DNA of 63,406 nt. Origin: Conexivisphaerales archaeon. GTDB taxonomy: Archaea; Thermoproteota; Nitrososphaeria; Conexivisphaerales; DTJL01. The position numbers and the translations under genes are program-made. The stretch spans positions 1 to 63,406 of the forward strand of contig JAVYTR010000010.1 in the NCBI GenBank assembly GCA_038728585.1, in the 5' to 3' direction. This document shows, piece after piece, positions 36,369-44,395 of the stretch. Under the pieces are notes generated by a model. It was not told the DNA's origin. It saw only the letters and a program-made list of their open reading frames with translations, and made no database searches. Positions within the stretch are counted from its first letter, which is position 1; every line of letters starts with the position of its first letter.

Positions 36369-37550
36369 CTAAAGGTCTTTCCAAGTTCCCTTTACTACCC
36401 ATACAGGTTCATCTGGGTTGAAATATTCCTGGCCATCTACTCTGTGGCTTTCGAGAACCTTCTCATCAACTTCCACCCCGAGGCCGGGCCTGTCTGGTAT
36501 CGCCGAATAACCAGAAATAACATGGGGTGAGCTCTTCACCAGAGCCCTCTTCCATGAGGGGAAACAGTCAAAGAAAGATTCCTGAATTAGGAAGTTGCTG
36601 ATGCTGGCATCGACCTGTATGGTGGCTGCATTCTGTATCGGTCCAAATGCGTTGTGGAAAGCCATTCTCACGTCAAACGCTTCAGCAATTTTGCTCACCC
36701 TAACAGCCCTGGTTATACCCCCTATGTTTGCAAGGTCAACTTGAAGGTAATCTACCAGATTATCTCTCAACATCAGGAGCACCTGGCCTATATTTATCAG
36801 CCTCTCCCCGAGTGCAACCTTCAACTTCACTCTGCTTCTGTATTTTCTGAGCCCTTCTATATCTTCAGGATGAACAGGTTCCTCCATGAACAGAGGTGAG
36901 AATTGTTCGAACTTCTCAGCTATTCTTATTGCAGCGTCGGAACCGAACCTGCCATGGTGCTCTATCAGAAGCTGAACCTTCCCGTCAGTAGCATCTCTGA
37001 CAGCCTTGACCCTGCTATAGGCATCTTCAAGCTGCTTCTGGTCTATGTCATCATAGGCTGCACCAAAAGGGTCGAATTTGAGAGCACCGTAACCTTTCTC
37101 ATTCCACCTTCTGGCCGCAACTGCAAACTGTTCAGGTTTGACACAATCAGCATACCATCCATTCAGATACAGCCTTACTCTATCTCTCAACTTTCCTCCG
37201 AGCAACCTGTAAACCGGTTCTCCAAAATGCTTACCGATCAGGTCCCAGCAGGCAATGTCAAATGCGCTTAGAGCAGTTGTCGATTCGAAAGAAACAGGCA
37301 GATAGAAATCGTGTTTCGCCCATTCATTCATGTTCTTCTCAGTTTCAAACGGGTCCTTCCCTTTGTATACTCGTGCAACTTCTTTCAAAGATTGTATCAC
37401 CGGTTGAACTCTGAGGGTAGGGACAGCCTCTCCATATCCCTGCAATCCATCTGACGTGGTAAGCCTGAGAATTATTGAATTCGCAGCCCATGTGGCCGAA
37501 CCAGTTGCCTGGCTCCCGAGTTGAAATATTTCTACATCGGTTATCTTCAT
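36369..37550 (-). CDS. gnaD: Gluconate dehydratase (enolase superfamily, mandelate racemase-like)
   Basis: The enzyme dehydrates D-gluconate (and in Sulfolobus also D-galactonate) to 2-keto-3-deoxy-gluconate. It is similar along its length to the Sulfolobus gnaD product as I remember it: GSATWAANSII near the N-terminus, YGEAVPTLRV, SFESTTALSAFDIACWDL, GYGALKFDPFGAAYD, LIEHHGRF, MEEPVHPED, ALGERL, AFHNAFGPIQNA and the end EPVWVVKGTW. At 393 residues it is the same length. A TATA-like box lies 27 bases upstream of ATG 37550. It is upstream of pyk in the same operon. Confidence 0.92.
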   Translation of the reverse strand: MKITDVEIFQLGSQATGSATWAANSIILRLTTSDGLQGYGEAVPTLRVQPVIQSLKEVARVYKGKDPFETEKNMNEWAKHDFYLPVSFESTTALSAFDIACWDLIGKHFGEPVYRLLGGKLRDRVRLYLNGWYADCVKPEQFAVAARRWNEKGYGALKFDPFGAAYDDIDQKQLEDAYSRVKAVRDATDGKVQLLIEHHGRFGSDAAIRIAEKFEQFSPLFMEEPVHPEDIEGLRKYRSRVKLKVALGERLINIGQVLLMLRDNLVDYLQVDLANIGGITRAVRVSKIAEAFDVRMAFHNAFGPIQNAATIQVDASISNFLIQESFFDCFPSWKRALVKSSPHVISGYSAIPDRPGLGVEVDEKVLESHRVDGQEYFNPDEPVWVVKGTWKDL

Positions 37551-37571
37551 AATTGGCAGGGGTCAGGCTGT

Positions 37572-37580
37572 GCTTAAAAC
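37572..37580 (-). promoter_or_regulatory. TATA-like box of gnaD-pyk operon
   Basis: GTTTTAAGC on the minus strand is centred 26-27 bases upstream of ATG 37550. Confidence 0.55.
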
Positions 37581-37764
37581 ACTTTTCTGTCAGATGTAAA
37601 AATGAAAGATTAGCTTACATCACTCAGCTGGAAAGACAGAAACGAATTTTGCAGTAATCGTTCTTGCCACCCATGCAGTAAGCCATGCGAATCTTTCTCT
37701 AACCTCTTTCAAAACTAGCCTTCTGGAAATCTTCTTAAGCAGTATGGTTCAAACAGCTGGCTGG

Positions 37765-39060
37765 TTGGTCGGTTTACATTTGAACCCTTTTGAAATAATA
37801 GCAGTCAAAAGCAGAGAGATACTTGATTCACGTGGAAATCCTACCGTTGAAACGGTTATTCGTTCAGCATCTGGAGCTTCGGGCACAGCTAAGGTCCCTT
37901 CTGGTGCTTCGACAGGCAAGCATGAAGCGATTGAGCTGAGGGATAACGATATGTCAAGGTACGGTGGCAAAGGAGTGCTGAAGGCTGTTTCAAACGTAGT
38001 GGATATAATTGCGCCTCAAATAATCGGCAAAAACTGCAATGAGCAGGAAAAAATTGACAACCTGATGATAGAGCTGGACTCGACACAGAACAAGTCCAGA
38101 CTTGGGGCTAATGCCATCCTATCTGTCTCCATGGCCTGCTGCTCATGCGCTTCATCTGTAGAAGGCAGGCCTCTGTACAGGTATCTCTCCGATTCAGACT
38201 CGTTTATTCTTCCTGTTCCGATGATGAACGTAATAAATGGAGGAAAACATGCTGGTAATAAGCTGAGCATTCAGGAGTTCATAATCGAACCCTACGGACT
38301 GAGCAGCTTCAGAGAGGCTGTCAGAGTAGGAAGCGAAGTGTATCACAAGCTGAAGGATGTACTCAAAGAAAAGTATGGACCATCTTCCACAAACGTGGGA
38401 GACGAAGGAGGCTACGCCCCTCCGCTTGAGATGACCGAGGATGCATTGGATTCGTTGATGCTTGCCATCAAAAAAGCTGGCTACTCAGAATCTGAGATAG
38501 CCTTGGGTATAGATGCCGCAGCAAGCAATTTCTACGATGAGAAGAGCAGAGTCTACAGGATAGATGGCAGAAGCTTACATCCAGAATCTCTGCTGGATTT
38601 CTATCTGAAGCTGGTAGATAGATATCCTATCAAGACTATAGAGGACCCATTTCATGAAGAAGCGTTTGATGATTTTTCTGCAATGACTTCAAAGATAGGA
38701 AAGAAGGTAATGATCATAGGCGATGACATCTATGTCACAAACAAGTCAAGGATAGAAAAGGGGATCAACCGCAAGTCAACAAACAGCGTACTTATCAAAC
38801 TTAACCAGATAGGAAGTGTCACAGAGACAAAAGAGGCTATCTCACTCTGCAGGGAAAACGGTCTGAGTTTTGTAATATCTCACCGTTCTGGAGAGACTGA
38901 AGACACGTTCATTGCCCATCTCGCTGTTGCCTCTGGTAGCGACTTCATAAAAGCGGGAGCCCCTGCAAGGGGTGAGAGAATAGCAAAGTACAACGAGCTT
39001 CTTAGAATAGAAGAGGAACTGGGCTCAAAAGGCAGATACAGAAAGCTCACACTAGTTTAG
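37765..39060 (+). CDS. eno: Enolase (phosphopyruvate hydratase)
   Basis: The enzyme makes phosphoenolpyruvate from 2-phosphoglycerate. Motifs: SREILDSRGNPTVET, PSGASTGKHEAIELRD, NVGDEGGYAPP, EDPFHEEAFDDF with a Mg-binding acidic residue, the catalytic lysine in VLIKLNQIGSV, ISHRSGETEDTFIAHLAVA, and AGAPARGERIAKYNELLRIEEEL. The frame is open from ATG 37744, but a TATA-like CTTAAG at 37734-37739 fits a leaderless TTG 37765; TTG 37780 is another option. It overlaps the 3' end of the convergent aldolase gene by 4 bases. Confidence 0.93.
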   Translation: MVGLHLNPFEIIAVKSREILDSRGNPTVETVIRSASGASGTAKVPSGASTGKHEAIELRDNDMSRYGGKGVLKAVSNVVDIIAPQIIGKNCNEQEKIDNLMIELDSTQNKSRLGANAILSVSMACCSCASSVEGRPLYRYLSDSDSFILPVPMMNVINGGKHAGNKLSIQEFIIEPYGLSSFREAVRVGSEVYHKLKDVLKEKYGPSSTNVGDEGGYAPPLEMTEDALDSLMLAIKKAGYSESEIALGIDAAASNFYDEKSRVYRIDGRSLHPESLLDFYLKLVDRYPIKTIEDPFHEEAFDDFSAMTSKIGKKVMIIGDDIYVTNKSRIEKGINRKSTNSVLIKLNQIGSVTETKEAISLCRENGLSFVISHRSGETEDTFIAHLAVASGSDFIKAGAPARGERIAKYNELLRIEEELGSKGRYRKLTLV

Positions 39061-39998
39061 TCAAGTCGAAACTTTTGTCTCCTCTCTCTTATTATCCCAG
39101 AAAGCAGCTTTTCAACCTCCCTCTCCTGGCTCGGTTCTAGACGTTCAAGAGGCCGCTTAACCTGCCCGACTGGTAATCCAAGTAATTTCATCGCGTATTT
39201 CAGCCCAGCAGGGAAGTAGCCGACAGATACTGCCTCAATTACAGGCAGCAGCTTCATCTGTTGCTGAACTGCTTCGCCCAACTTCCCAGACAAATACAGG
39301 TCGTAGATGCTTGAAGCCACATCTGGCATTACATTTGCACTGCTCATTATTGCTCCTGCTCCTCCATGGAGCAGACAAGCAAGAGCCAGAGCATCTGATC
39401 CAGTAAATATCTGGATTTTGTCACCAGATTTCGAGATGAACTCAAGGAGCCTGAACAGGTTATTCTCTGTGTACTTCATTCCTTTTATCAAACCTTGCTC
39501 AGCAAGAAGGTCTACCGTGTCAGGCTCAACAAAATTGTGTGTCCATTCAGGTATGTTGTAGACCATCAGGGGTAGATTGAAAGAGTCAGCCAGAATCGCA
39601 TAAAAATCGATTATTCCCTTTTGCCCAACCTGATAATAATACGGGGGTGTCGCCATAACTGCATCTGCACCCATATCCTCTATGCTCTTTCCGAAGCTGA
39701 CTATATCATCGACGCATGTTCCTGAGATTCCTATAACCACTGGCACTCTGTCGTTTGCTGCATCTATCACTGCTTCAGAAAGTCTCATCCTTTCCATTGC
39801 TGAAAGGACGGCAAACTCCCCGCTGGTCCCCAGAGCAAATATACCGTCTATTCCTGACTCGATGAGATGGTCCACCAATGACTTTGTGGTGGCTATATCA
39901 ACTACTCCGTTCTCGTCTAACGGGGTGGGAATAGGAGCCCATATTCCCTTTAATTCTCTTTTCTTTGTCAGTGTCAAACCAAGCCTCCATTTTTTCAT
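39057..39998 (-). CDS. 2-keto-3-deoxygluconate aldolase candidate (DHDPS/NAL family)
   Basis: This is a class I aldolase of the DapA/NanA superfamily. The Schiff-base lysine is in IKGMKYTENN, the catalytic Tyr is in VYNIPEW, and the loop GTSGEF takes the position of GTTGE. It has 313 residues, slightly longer than DapA (about 295), with a charged C-terminal extension. The location beside eno, gnaD, pyk and glycerate kinase makes 2-keto-3-deoxygluconate cleavage (to pyruvate and glyceraldehyde) the most likely role, but related lyases such as dihydrodipicolinate synthase cannot be excluded. Internal starts such as TTG 39977 are possible. Confidence 0.82.
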   Translation of the reverse strand: MKKWRLGLTLTKKRELKGIWAPIPTPLDENGVVDIATTKSLVDHLIESGIDGIFALGTSGEFAVLSAMERMRLSEAVIDAANDRVPVVIGISGTCVDDIVSFGKSIEDMGADAVMATPPYYYQVGQKGIIDFYAILADSFNLPLMVYNIPEWTHNFVEPDTVDLLAEQGLIKGMKYTENNLFRLLEFISKSGDKIQIFTGSDALALACLLHGGAGAIMSSANVMPDVASSIYDLYLSGKLGEAVQQQMKLLPVIEAVSVGYFPAGLKYAMKLLGLPVGQVKRPLERLEPSQEREVEKLLSGIIRERRQKFRLD

Positions 39999-40025
39999 GG
40001 TTGGCAGGCAGAGCTAATTAGCTGC

Positions 40026-40697
40026 TCACCTTTCAAGCAGCGCTATAGCCCTTGCTGGTGCTCCATCCGTTCCCTGAAGGAAGAGAGGCATGCAGATCAG
40101 CAGAGCATTCTTTCCTACAAGTTTGGAAAGGTTTGAGTTGAGTGATTCTATTATCGGAATGTTATTGCCGAGCAGTGTCTTGTGTGTTTCGCCAGTTTTT
40201 GAACCAAACCTTTCTATACTGAGACAGTCAATACCTACCGCCTTTATGCCTTTGGACACCAGCATCTCTGCTCCATCCGTTGAAAGATAGGTGAACCTCG
40301 ACCTAGACCAATCTTCGTCCCAAAATTTACTTACTCCTGTATAAAGAAGAATTATAGCATCTTTTCTTATCTTCTCTTGATATCTTTCTAGGTCAGTCGA
40401 GTCTATAGCTGAGCCGTGTTCCTTGTTGGAGAAGTCAAGTGTCACTGCTTTGCCACACAATCTCTCTACCGGTATCTGGTCGGCTGTTGCAGAATTATCG
40501 ATGAAGTGGTAAGGAGCATCAATATGCGTGCCATTATGCACGCCCATCTCAACCTTGCTCAGGTTCACCTTGTCTACCTGTATAGTCTTTACCCTGGTTA
40601 TCCTCGGGACTGGGTCTCCTATGTATACAGTCATCCCTTCATGGATACGATGCGATAACTCAACAACATTTGCGTTTTCGAAAAGATCAGTAAACAT
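40026..40697 (-). CDS. Cyclase family hydrolase (kynurenine formamidase-like)
   Basis: This is a metal-dependent hydrolase of the cyclase/KynB family. The metal motif HxGTHxDxPxHF is present as HNGTHIDAPYHF, and the later segment GIKAVGIDCLSIERFGS with HKTLLGNNIPIIESL matches the family. The frame is open from 40730, but that would place the start inside the TATA box. ATG 40697 lies 27 bases after TATATA and is the likely leaderless start, giving 223 residues. The substrate is unknown; the family includes formamidases and isatin and polyketide-type hydrolases. Confidence 0.83.
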   Translation of the reverse strand: MFTDLFENANVVELSHRIHEGMTVYIGDPVPRITRVKTIQVDKVNLSKVEMGVHNGTHIDAPYHFIDNSATADQIPVERLCGKAVTLDFSNKEHGSAIDSTDLERYQEKIRKDAIILLYTGVSKFWDEDWSRSRFTYLSTDGAEMLVSKGIKAVGIDCLSIERFGSKTGETHKTLLGNNIPIIESLNSNLSKLVGKNALLICMPLFLQGTDGAPARAIALLER

Positions 40698-40720
40698 ATT
40701 GTCTGCCCCTGATACCTTGT

Positions 40721-40729
40721 TTATATACA
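40721..40729 (-). promoter_or_regulatory. TATA box of cyclase gene
   Basis: TATATAAA-type box (TGTATATAA on the minus strand) centred 27 bases before ATG 40697; it decides the start of that gene. Confidence 0.6.
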
Positions 40730-40764
40730 TTGCAAACCCTTTTGAGCTGCATGTCGCGAAAACG

Positions 40765-40772
40765 ATTTATAC
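40765..40772 (+). promoter_or_regulatory. TATA box of tRNA-Glu gene
   Basis: TTTATACG, preceded by purine-rich CGAAAACG, is centred about 28 bases before the first base of the tRNA at 40797. Confidence 0.55.
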
Positions 40773-40811
40773 GCTAAAGAAAGGGCTCAGCTCTGTGCTC
40801 CGGTAGTATAG

Positions 40812-40834
40812 AGAGGAGTTAATCCTTCGTACAG
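40812..40834 (+). other. tRNA intron 1, 23 bases, in the D-loop
   Basis: Removing these 23 bases restores the D-loop AGCCCGGTCAA. A bulge-helix-bulge forms: GTAT (40806-40809) pairs with GTAC (40829-40832), with three-base bulges AG^A and AG^C at the splice sites. CCGG (40800-40803) also pairs with CCGG (40836-40839). Confidence 0.85.
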
Positions 40835-40859
40835 CCCGGTCAAGTATATCGGCCTTTCG

Positions 40860-40874
40860 ACCTATCTGGAAGAT
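40860..40874 (+). other. tRNA intron 2, 15 bases, at canonical 37/38 position
   Basis: The 15-base intron follows G37 and precedes A38. CTTT (40854-40857) pairs with GAAG (40869-40872), giving bulges CG^A and AT^A around a 4-pair helix stacked on the anticodon stem: a standard archaeal splicing motif. Confidence 0.85.
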
Positions 40875-40880
40875 AGTCGA

Positions 40881-40911
<31 letters not shown>

Positions 40912-41363
40912 AAATCAAGATGCTCAGTGTACAAATCGGAAGTTGTTAGCAAGAGTAATGGAACTAAAAAGAAAGAACAGCCGAGCGAGCGGGTAGCATT
41001 GTCATCCGCAATCCACAGAAAGAGGTATCAAGACCATGAATTATCATGATGAAGATCCTGACTATTTAAGCAGCGACCATTGCACAATCGCAGACCACAT
41101 AGCCAAGTAGCAGGACCCTGAACAAGAATGAGCTCAAATACGTAATTCACCGGAATGTGGGAGACAAAGCACAGGGGAGCTATGGATGGGTTATAGCAAA
41201 CGATGCGGATGAAGGTCTACAAAAGGTACGTCAAATTTTGCTGGTTAGTGAGAGGTGGAATCGAGAAAAACTTGACATCTTTGCAATGAAGAGGTTAACT
41301 CTTTTGGCTCGTCCTTCCGGTTGAAGAAATCGCGTGGGTCAGATTTGGGCTTCTCGTCGAATA

Positions 41364-41396
41364 ACATACACTTGTATGTAACATACACCTGTATGT
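41364..41396. promoter_or_regulatory. Tandem palindromic operator-like sites
   Basis: ACATACACTTGTATGT (41364-41379) and ACATACACCTGTATGT (41381-41396) are two copies of one 16-base palindrome (arms ACATAC/GTATGT), spaced 17 bases apart. An A/T-rich box (AAATTATATTA, 41397-41407) follows at once. This looks like a binding site for a dimeric repressor of TetR-like or similar type overlapping a promoter. No intact gene follows. Confidence 0.65.
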
Positions 41397-42252
41397 AAAT
41401 TATATTACGAACAAACCAAGACACTAATTAGCTGGGCAGAAGTCCTGTCAGCAAGAAGATGAATCTTAGAGCGGTTGACATGCAATGAACGCGCAAAATA
41501 AGTCGGAACTACAAGAAACAGATTTTATTTTGCAATTTAAGAGGTCGAGGCCTGATTCAAACTCAACTGATTTCCTTCTAAGAAGTAAAATGACCGAAGC
41601 CAGCAGATAAATGTTCTTTGTCTTAACGAGCTGATGGACTTCTGTCAGTGATGCCTGTCCACAAACACTGACTTTTTCACCTAAACTATTCATACCAGTA
41701 GTGCCTAGCTCGATACCTTGAAGGTCTGTAAATCTTCGCTTCAAGAGGCTCTGTCATTAAATCGCTCAACCCGAGCCAGCTGTGAATCAATGTTGTTCTC
41801 ACACCATCATCGTATCCCTTATTGGCCTATTCACACTCTGATTATCTTTCGTTTAGGGCCTTGGGATGATATATTTGTCATCAATTAAACTGTGAAGACT
41901 AAATATATGACGTTGTTTTTGTTTATAATGGAATTCAGTGCTAGCATGTAGTCTTGCAGTACTCCCTCGAAATAATTACTGATAGGTGGTACTTGGTGTG
42001 CAGATGTAACTCGTCTAATAATAAGTTCTTCTTCCCTTTCTCTGCATCCAGTTCTTTGCTTCCCGGCAGGGATGACCATTATTGAATATCTGCTCATCAT
42101 TTCTATCGTTACAAGCGGCCCAATAGTCCTTTTCTCATGCTTCACCCTTGCGAATACTTTTCTTTCCTCTCTGACCTAGCTATTTCCTCGATGTCTTGTC
42201 TAAATGAATCCAGTCGTTCATTCCCTTCATTACTTTTTGGCTGGCTAAACGC

Positions 42253-42353
42253 TCAGCTGACCAAATCATACCATAGCACAAAAGAGTGGAAGTACCAATC
42301 CGGCATCACATCCAGCGACTGAGTGCAAGTCCTGTGCATGCTTGGTCAGCTGA
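42253..42353. repeat. 12-base inverted repeat with 77-base spacer
   Basis: TCAGCTGACCAA at 42253-42264 is the exact reverse complement of TTGGTCAGCTGA at 42342-42353. Each arm also contains the palindrome TCAGCTGA. The right copy is part of a 12-base palindrome, GGTCAGCTGACC (42344-42355). Confidence 0.5.
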
Positions 42354-42469
42354 CCCCAAAAAGGAATAGCATTATACAGAGTTACGACGAACTTGCATAT
42401 GATTACATAGCATGAATGCATGGCATAGCTTATACATACAGATAAGAGATTGCTATCAGCAGGCGAATG

Positions 42470-44308
42470 CTATGTCAAGGCTTCTTTCACAACTTCAGAT
42501 ATGTCCCTAACTGCGTGCTGTTCGCCTTTTCCTAATGTGGTAACCGCGTCAAAGATCATCGCATTACAGAAGGGACACATTGTTACGATATTCTCACTCT
42601 TGGTTTCAGCAAGCTGTTCAAACCTCTCGTGGCTTATTCTCTTTCTCTCCTTGACTTCATACCAGTAATTTGACCCTCCAGCTCCACAACAAAAAGTATT
42701 CTCCCCGTGCAGCTTTGCCTCTTTTACCACTCCTACTTTATCAAGAACCTTTCTCTGTGGAGCAACGATGCCGTTGTACCTCGACAGGTAGCAGGGGTCA
42801 TGGATAACGTAACTCTCTTCTCCTTTGGATAAATTCAATCTGCCTGCTTCAACTAGCTTCTCTATCAGCTGAGCATGATGTACAACCTCTATATTTTTCA
42901 TCTCTTGGTCAAGGTTTGCATATTCATTTTTGAAAGTGTTAAGTCCATGGGGACATATCAGAAGTATCCTCTTTACGTTATATTTCTTGAACCTCTCTAT
43001 ATTCGACAAAGCCAGCTCCTGAAATTTGCTTTCTTCTCCAAGTCTTCTTGCAGGGTCACCACAGCAGGTTTCTTCATCTCCAAGGATAGCTATCCTTTCT
43101 ATCATACCTGCCTTCTTGAGGACCTCGACAAAATCTGAAATGTACTTCCTCATTCTGGCATCAAAACTGCCCATGCATCCGACCCAGAAAAGGTAATCGA
43201 ACTGCTTCCCCTCCGATGCATACTGAATCCCGAGCTGCTTCAACCATTCGTTCCTTGTTTGGTTGGGCGTGCTGAAAGTGTTTCCGTATTCTCCGAGACT
43301 GAGCAGAAGGGATGATTTCTTTCTATCAAGTTTACCCTGCTCTACCAGTTTCCTCCTCATATCGACTATGATGGGCAGGTGCTTAACGTCAACCGGGCAG
43401 CTGTAGACACAAGCAGCACAGGAGGTGCAGGACCAGAGCTCCTCTTCACCTATTATCGATTGAAGAGAGATGTTGCTTCCATTCGACTTGGCCATGGCAA
43501 GCTTTCTAACAAGTACCCTGGGTGAAAGAGGTCTTGAAACTCTTGTGGCTGGACATGCCGCCTCGCATGCACCTATCTCAACACATGCATCAAGGCTGTT
43601 CAGTTCAAAATCCTGAAAATCGCTGAAATTTTCAGCCCCAAGCCTTATGCTCGATGGGTCAACCTTCCCCTCGATGACTTCTTTCATGTTAAAAGGAGTT
43701 GTTATATCGGAAATCTTCATTCTTACGTTGTTGTAGGTGTTGATGGCAGGCTTGACGTAAAGTATTGCAACCAGCAGAGTCCGCGGGATGAAAGCTATAC
43801 TTGCATAGTAGAAGAACTGCTGACCAGGCACTGCTGAAAGGTCAAGGTCCAAAGTGGTCAGAAGTATGACTACTATAAGCAGAAACTGGAATAAGAAAGA
43901 ACTGCTCTTGAATCTATCGTCAATCCTGAGTTCTTCGCCCAGCTGCCTGTGCACTCTTCTGCTTGAAACAAGTATCTGCACTCTCCAGACTACGGCAGCA
44001 AGCAGCCCTATGCTCAGAACAATAGAAATTGCTATCACAGTATACTGAGCAATTTTGGAAAGAGAAATGAGCGGATAAAGCACTATGAACAGTATTGATA
44101 ACCCAACACCTCCGAAAATTGAAAGGTGTAGGAATGCAACTGTTCCCTTTCTTAGCCTTCTGAATTCGTCAGAGAGCAGTTCCGTGATTCTTTCCAGAGA
44201 TAGAGGGGCTTTAACTCTACGTGCCTCCCTAAACAATGCTACAAGAAAGTAGAGCACAACAACTATATCCAAAGCATAAAACGAGAGAAACAAAGCCAGG
44301 TCTGACAA
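42470..44308 (-). CDS. Membrane-bound (Fe-S) heterodisulfide-reductase-like protein (HdrD/GlpC type)
   Basis: This 612-residue protein joins a membrane domain to an electron-transfer head. About five hydrophobic helices occupy residues 5-25, 60-80, 88-110, 138-155 and 165-185. A ferredoxin-like domain follows: the first cluster motif is CVEIGACEAACP (Cys242, Cys248, Cys252; the position of the expected second cysteine is Ile245) and the second is the complete CTSCAACVYSCP (294-304). Two CCG domains follow, one with WVGCMG and TCCGDPARRLGEE (about 378-424) and one with HDPCYLSRYNG and FCCGAGGSNYW. Such proteins pass electrons between a soluble flavoprotein and membrane quinones. It is divergent from a disulfide-reductase flavoprotein. 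Confidence 0.83.
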   Translation of the reverse strand: MSDLALFLSFYALDIVVVLYFLVALFREARRVKAPLSLERITELLSDEFRRLRKGTVAFLHLSIFGGVGLSILFIVLYPLISLSKIAQYTVIAISIVLSIGLLAAVVWRVQILVSSRRVHRQLGEELRIDDRFKSSSFLFQFLLIVVILLTTLDLDLSAVPGQQFFYYASIAFIPRTLLVAILYVKPAINTYNNVRMKISDITTPFNMKEVIEGKVDPSSIRLGAENFSDFQDFELNSLDACVEIGACEAACPATRVSRPLSPRVLVRKLAMAKSNGSNISLQSIIGEEELWSCTSCAACVYSCPVDVKHLPIIVDMRRKLVEQGKLDRKKSSLLLSLGEYGNTFSTPNQTRNEWLKQLGIQYASEGKQFDYLFWVGCMGSFDARMRKYISDFVEVLKKAGMIERIAILGDEETCCGDPARRLGEESKFQELALSNIERFKKYNVKRILLICPHGLNTFKNEYANLDQEMKNIEVVHHAQLIEKLVEAGRLNLSKGEESYVIHDPCYLSRYNGIVAPQRKVLDKVGVVKEAKLHGENTFCCGAGGSNYWYEVKERKRISHERFEQLAETKSENIVTMCPFCNAMIFDAVTTLGKGEQHAVRDISEVVKEALT

Positions 44309-44332
44309 ATCGCTTGCAGCCAGCGCACGTAG

Positions 44333-44341
44333 GTATTTTTA
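44333..44341 (-). promoter_or_regulatory. TATA-like box of HdrD-like gene
   Basis: TAAAAATAC on the minus strand is centred about 28 bases before TTG 44308. Confidence 0.5.
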
Positions 44342-44363
44342 CTTTTTAGCTGCCAACCGAACG

Positions 44364-44372
44364 TTTATTTAA
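44364..44372 (+). promoter_or_regulatory. TATA box of disulfide-reductase flavoprotein gene
   Basis: TTTATTTAA is centred about 28 bases upstream of ATG 44396; the two TATA boxes of this divergent pair are only about 32 bases apart. Confidence 0.55.
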
Positions 44373-44395
44373 TTATCAATTCGTAATATGAAACG

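Larger units (their letters stand above)
40913..42469. other. 1.56 kb without a convincing gene, downstream of tRNA-Glu
   Basis: Only short open frames occur, none of which I recognise: about 70 codons from 41112 on the plus strand (ending near 41324), a 41-codon frame at 41485-41610, 92 codons at 41466-41744 minus and 86 codons at 41885-42145 minus. The region is A/T-richer than its surroundings, holds a tandem palindromic site (41364-41396) and a 12-base inverted repeat (42253-42353), and lies directly after a tRNA gene. It may be the remains of an integrated element, but no attachment-site duplicate of the tRNA end was found in the window. Confidence 0.5.

Noticed and set aside
41466-41744. 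A 92-codon minus-strand open frame as a gene
   Set aside because: No family resemblance, no promoter or ribosome-binding site that I could see; kept only as a short frame in the gene-free region.
41885-42145. An 86-codon minus-strand open frame as a gene
   Set aside because: Its composition is not clearly protein-like, nothing was recognised, and there is no supporting signal.
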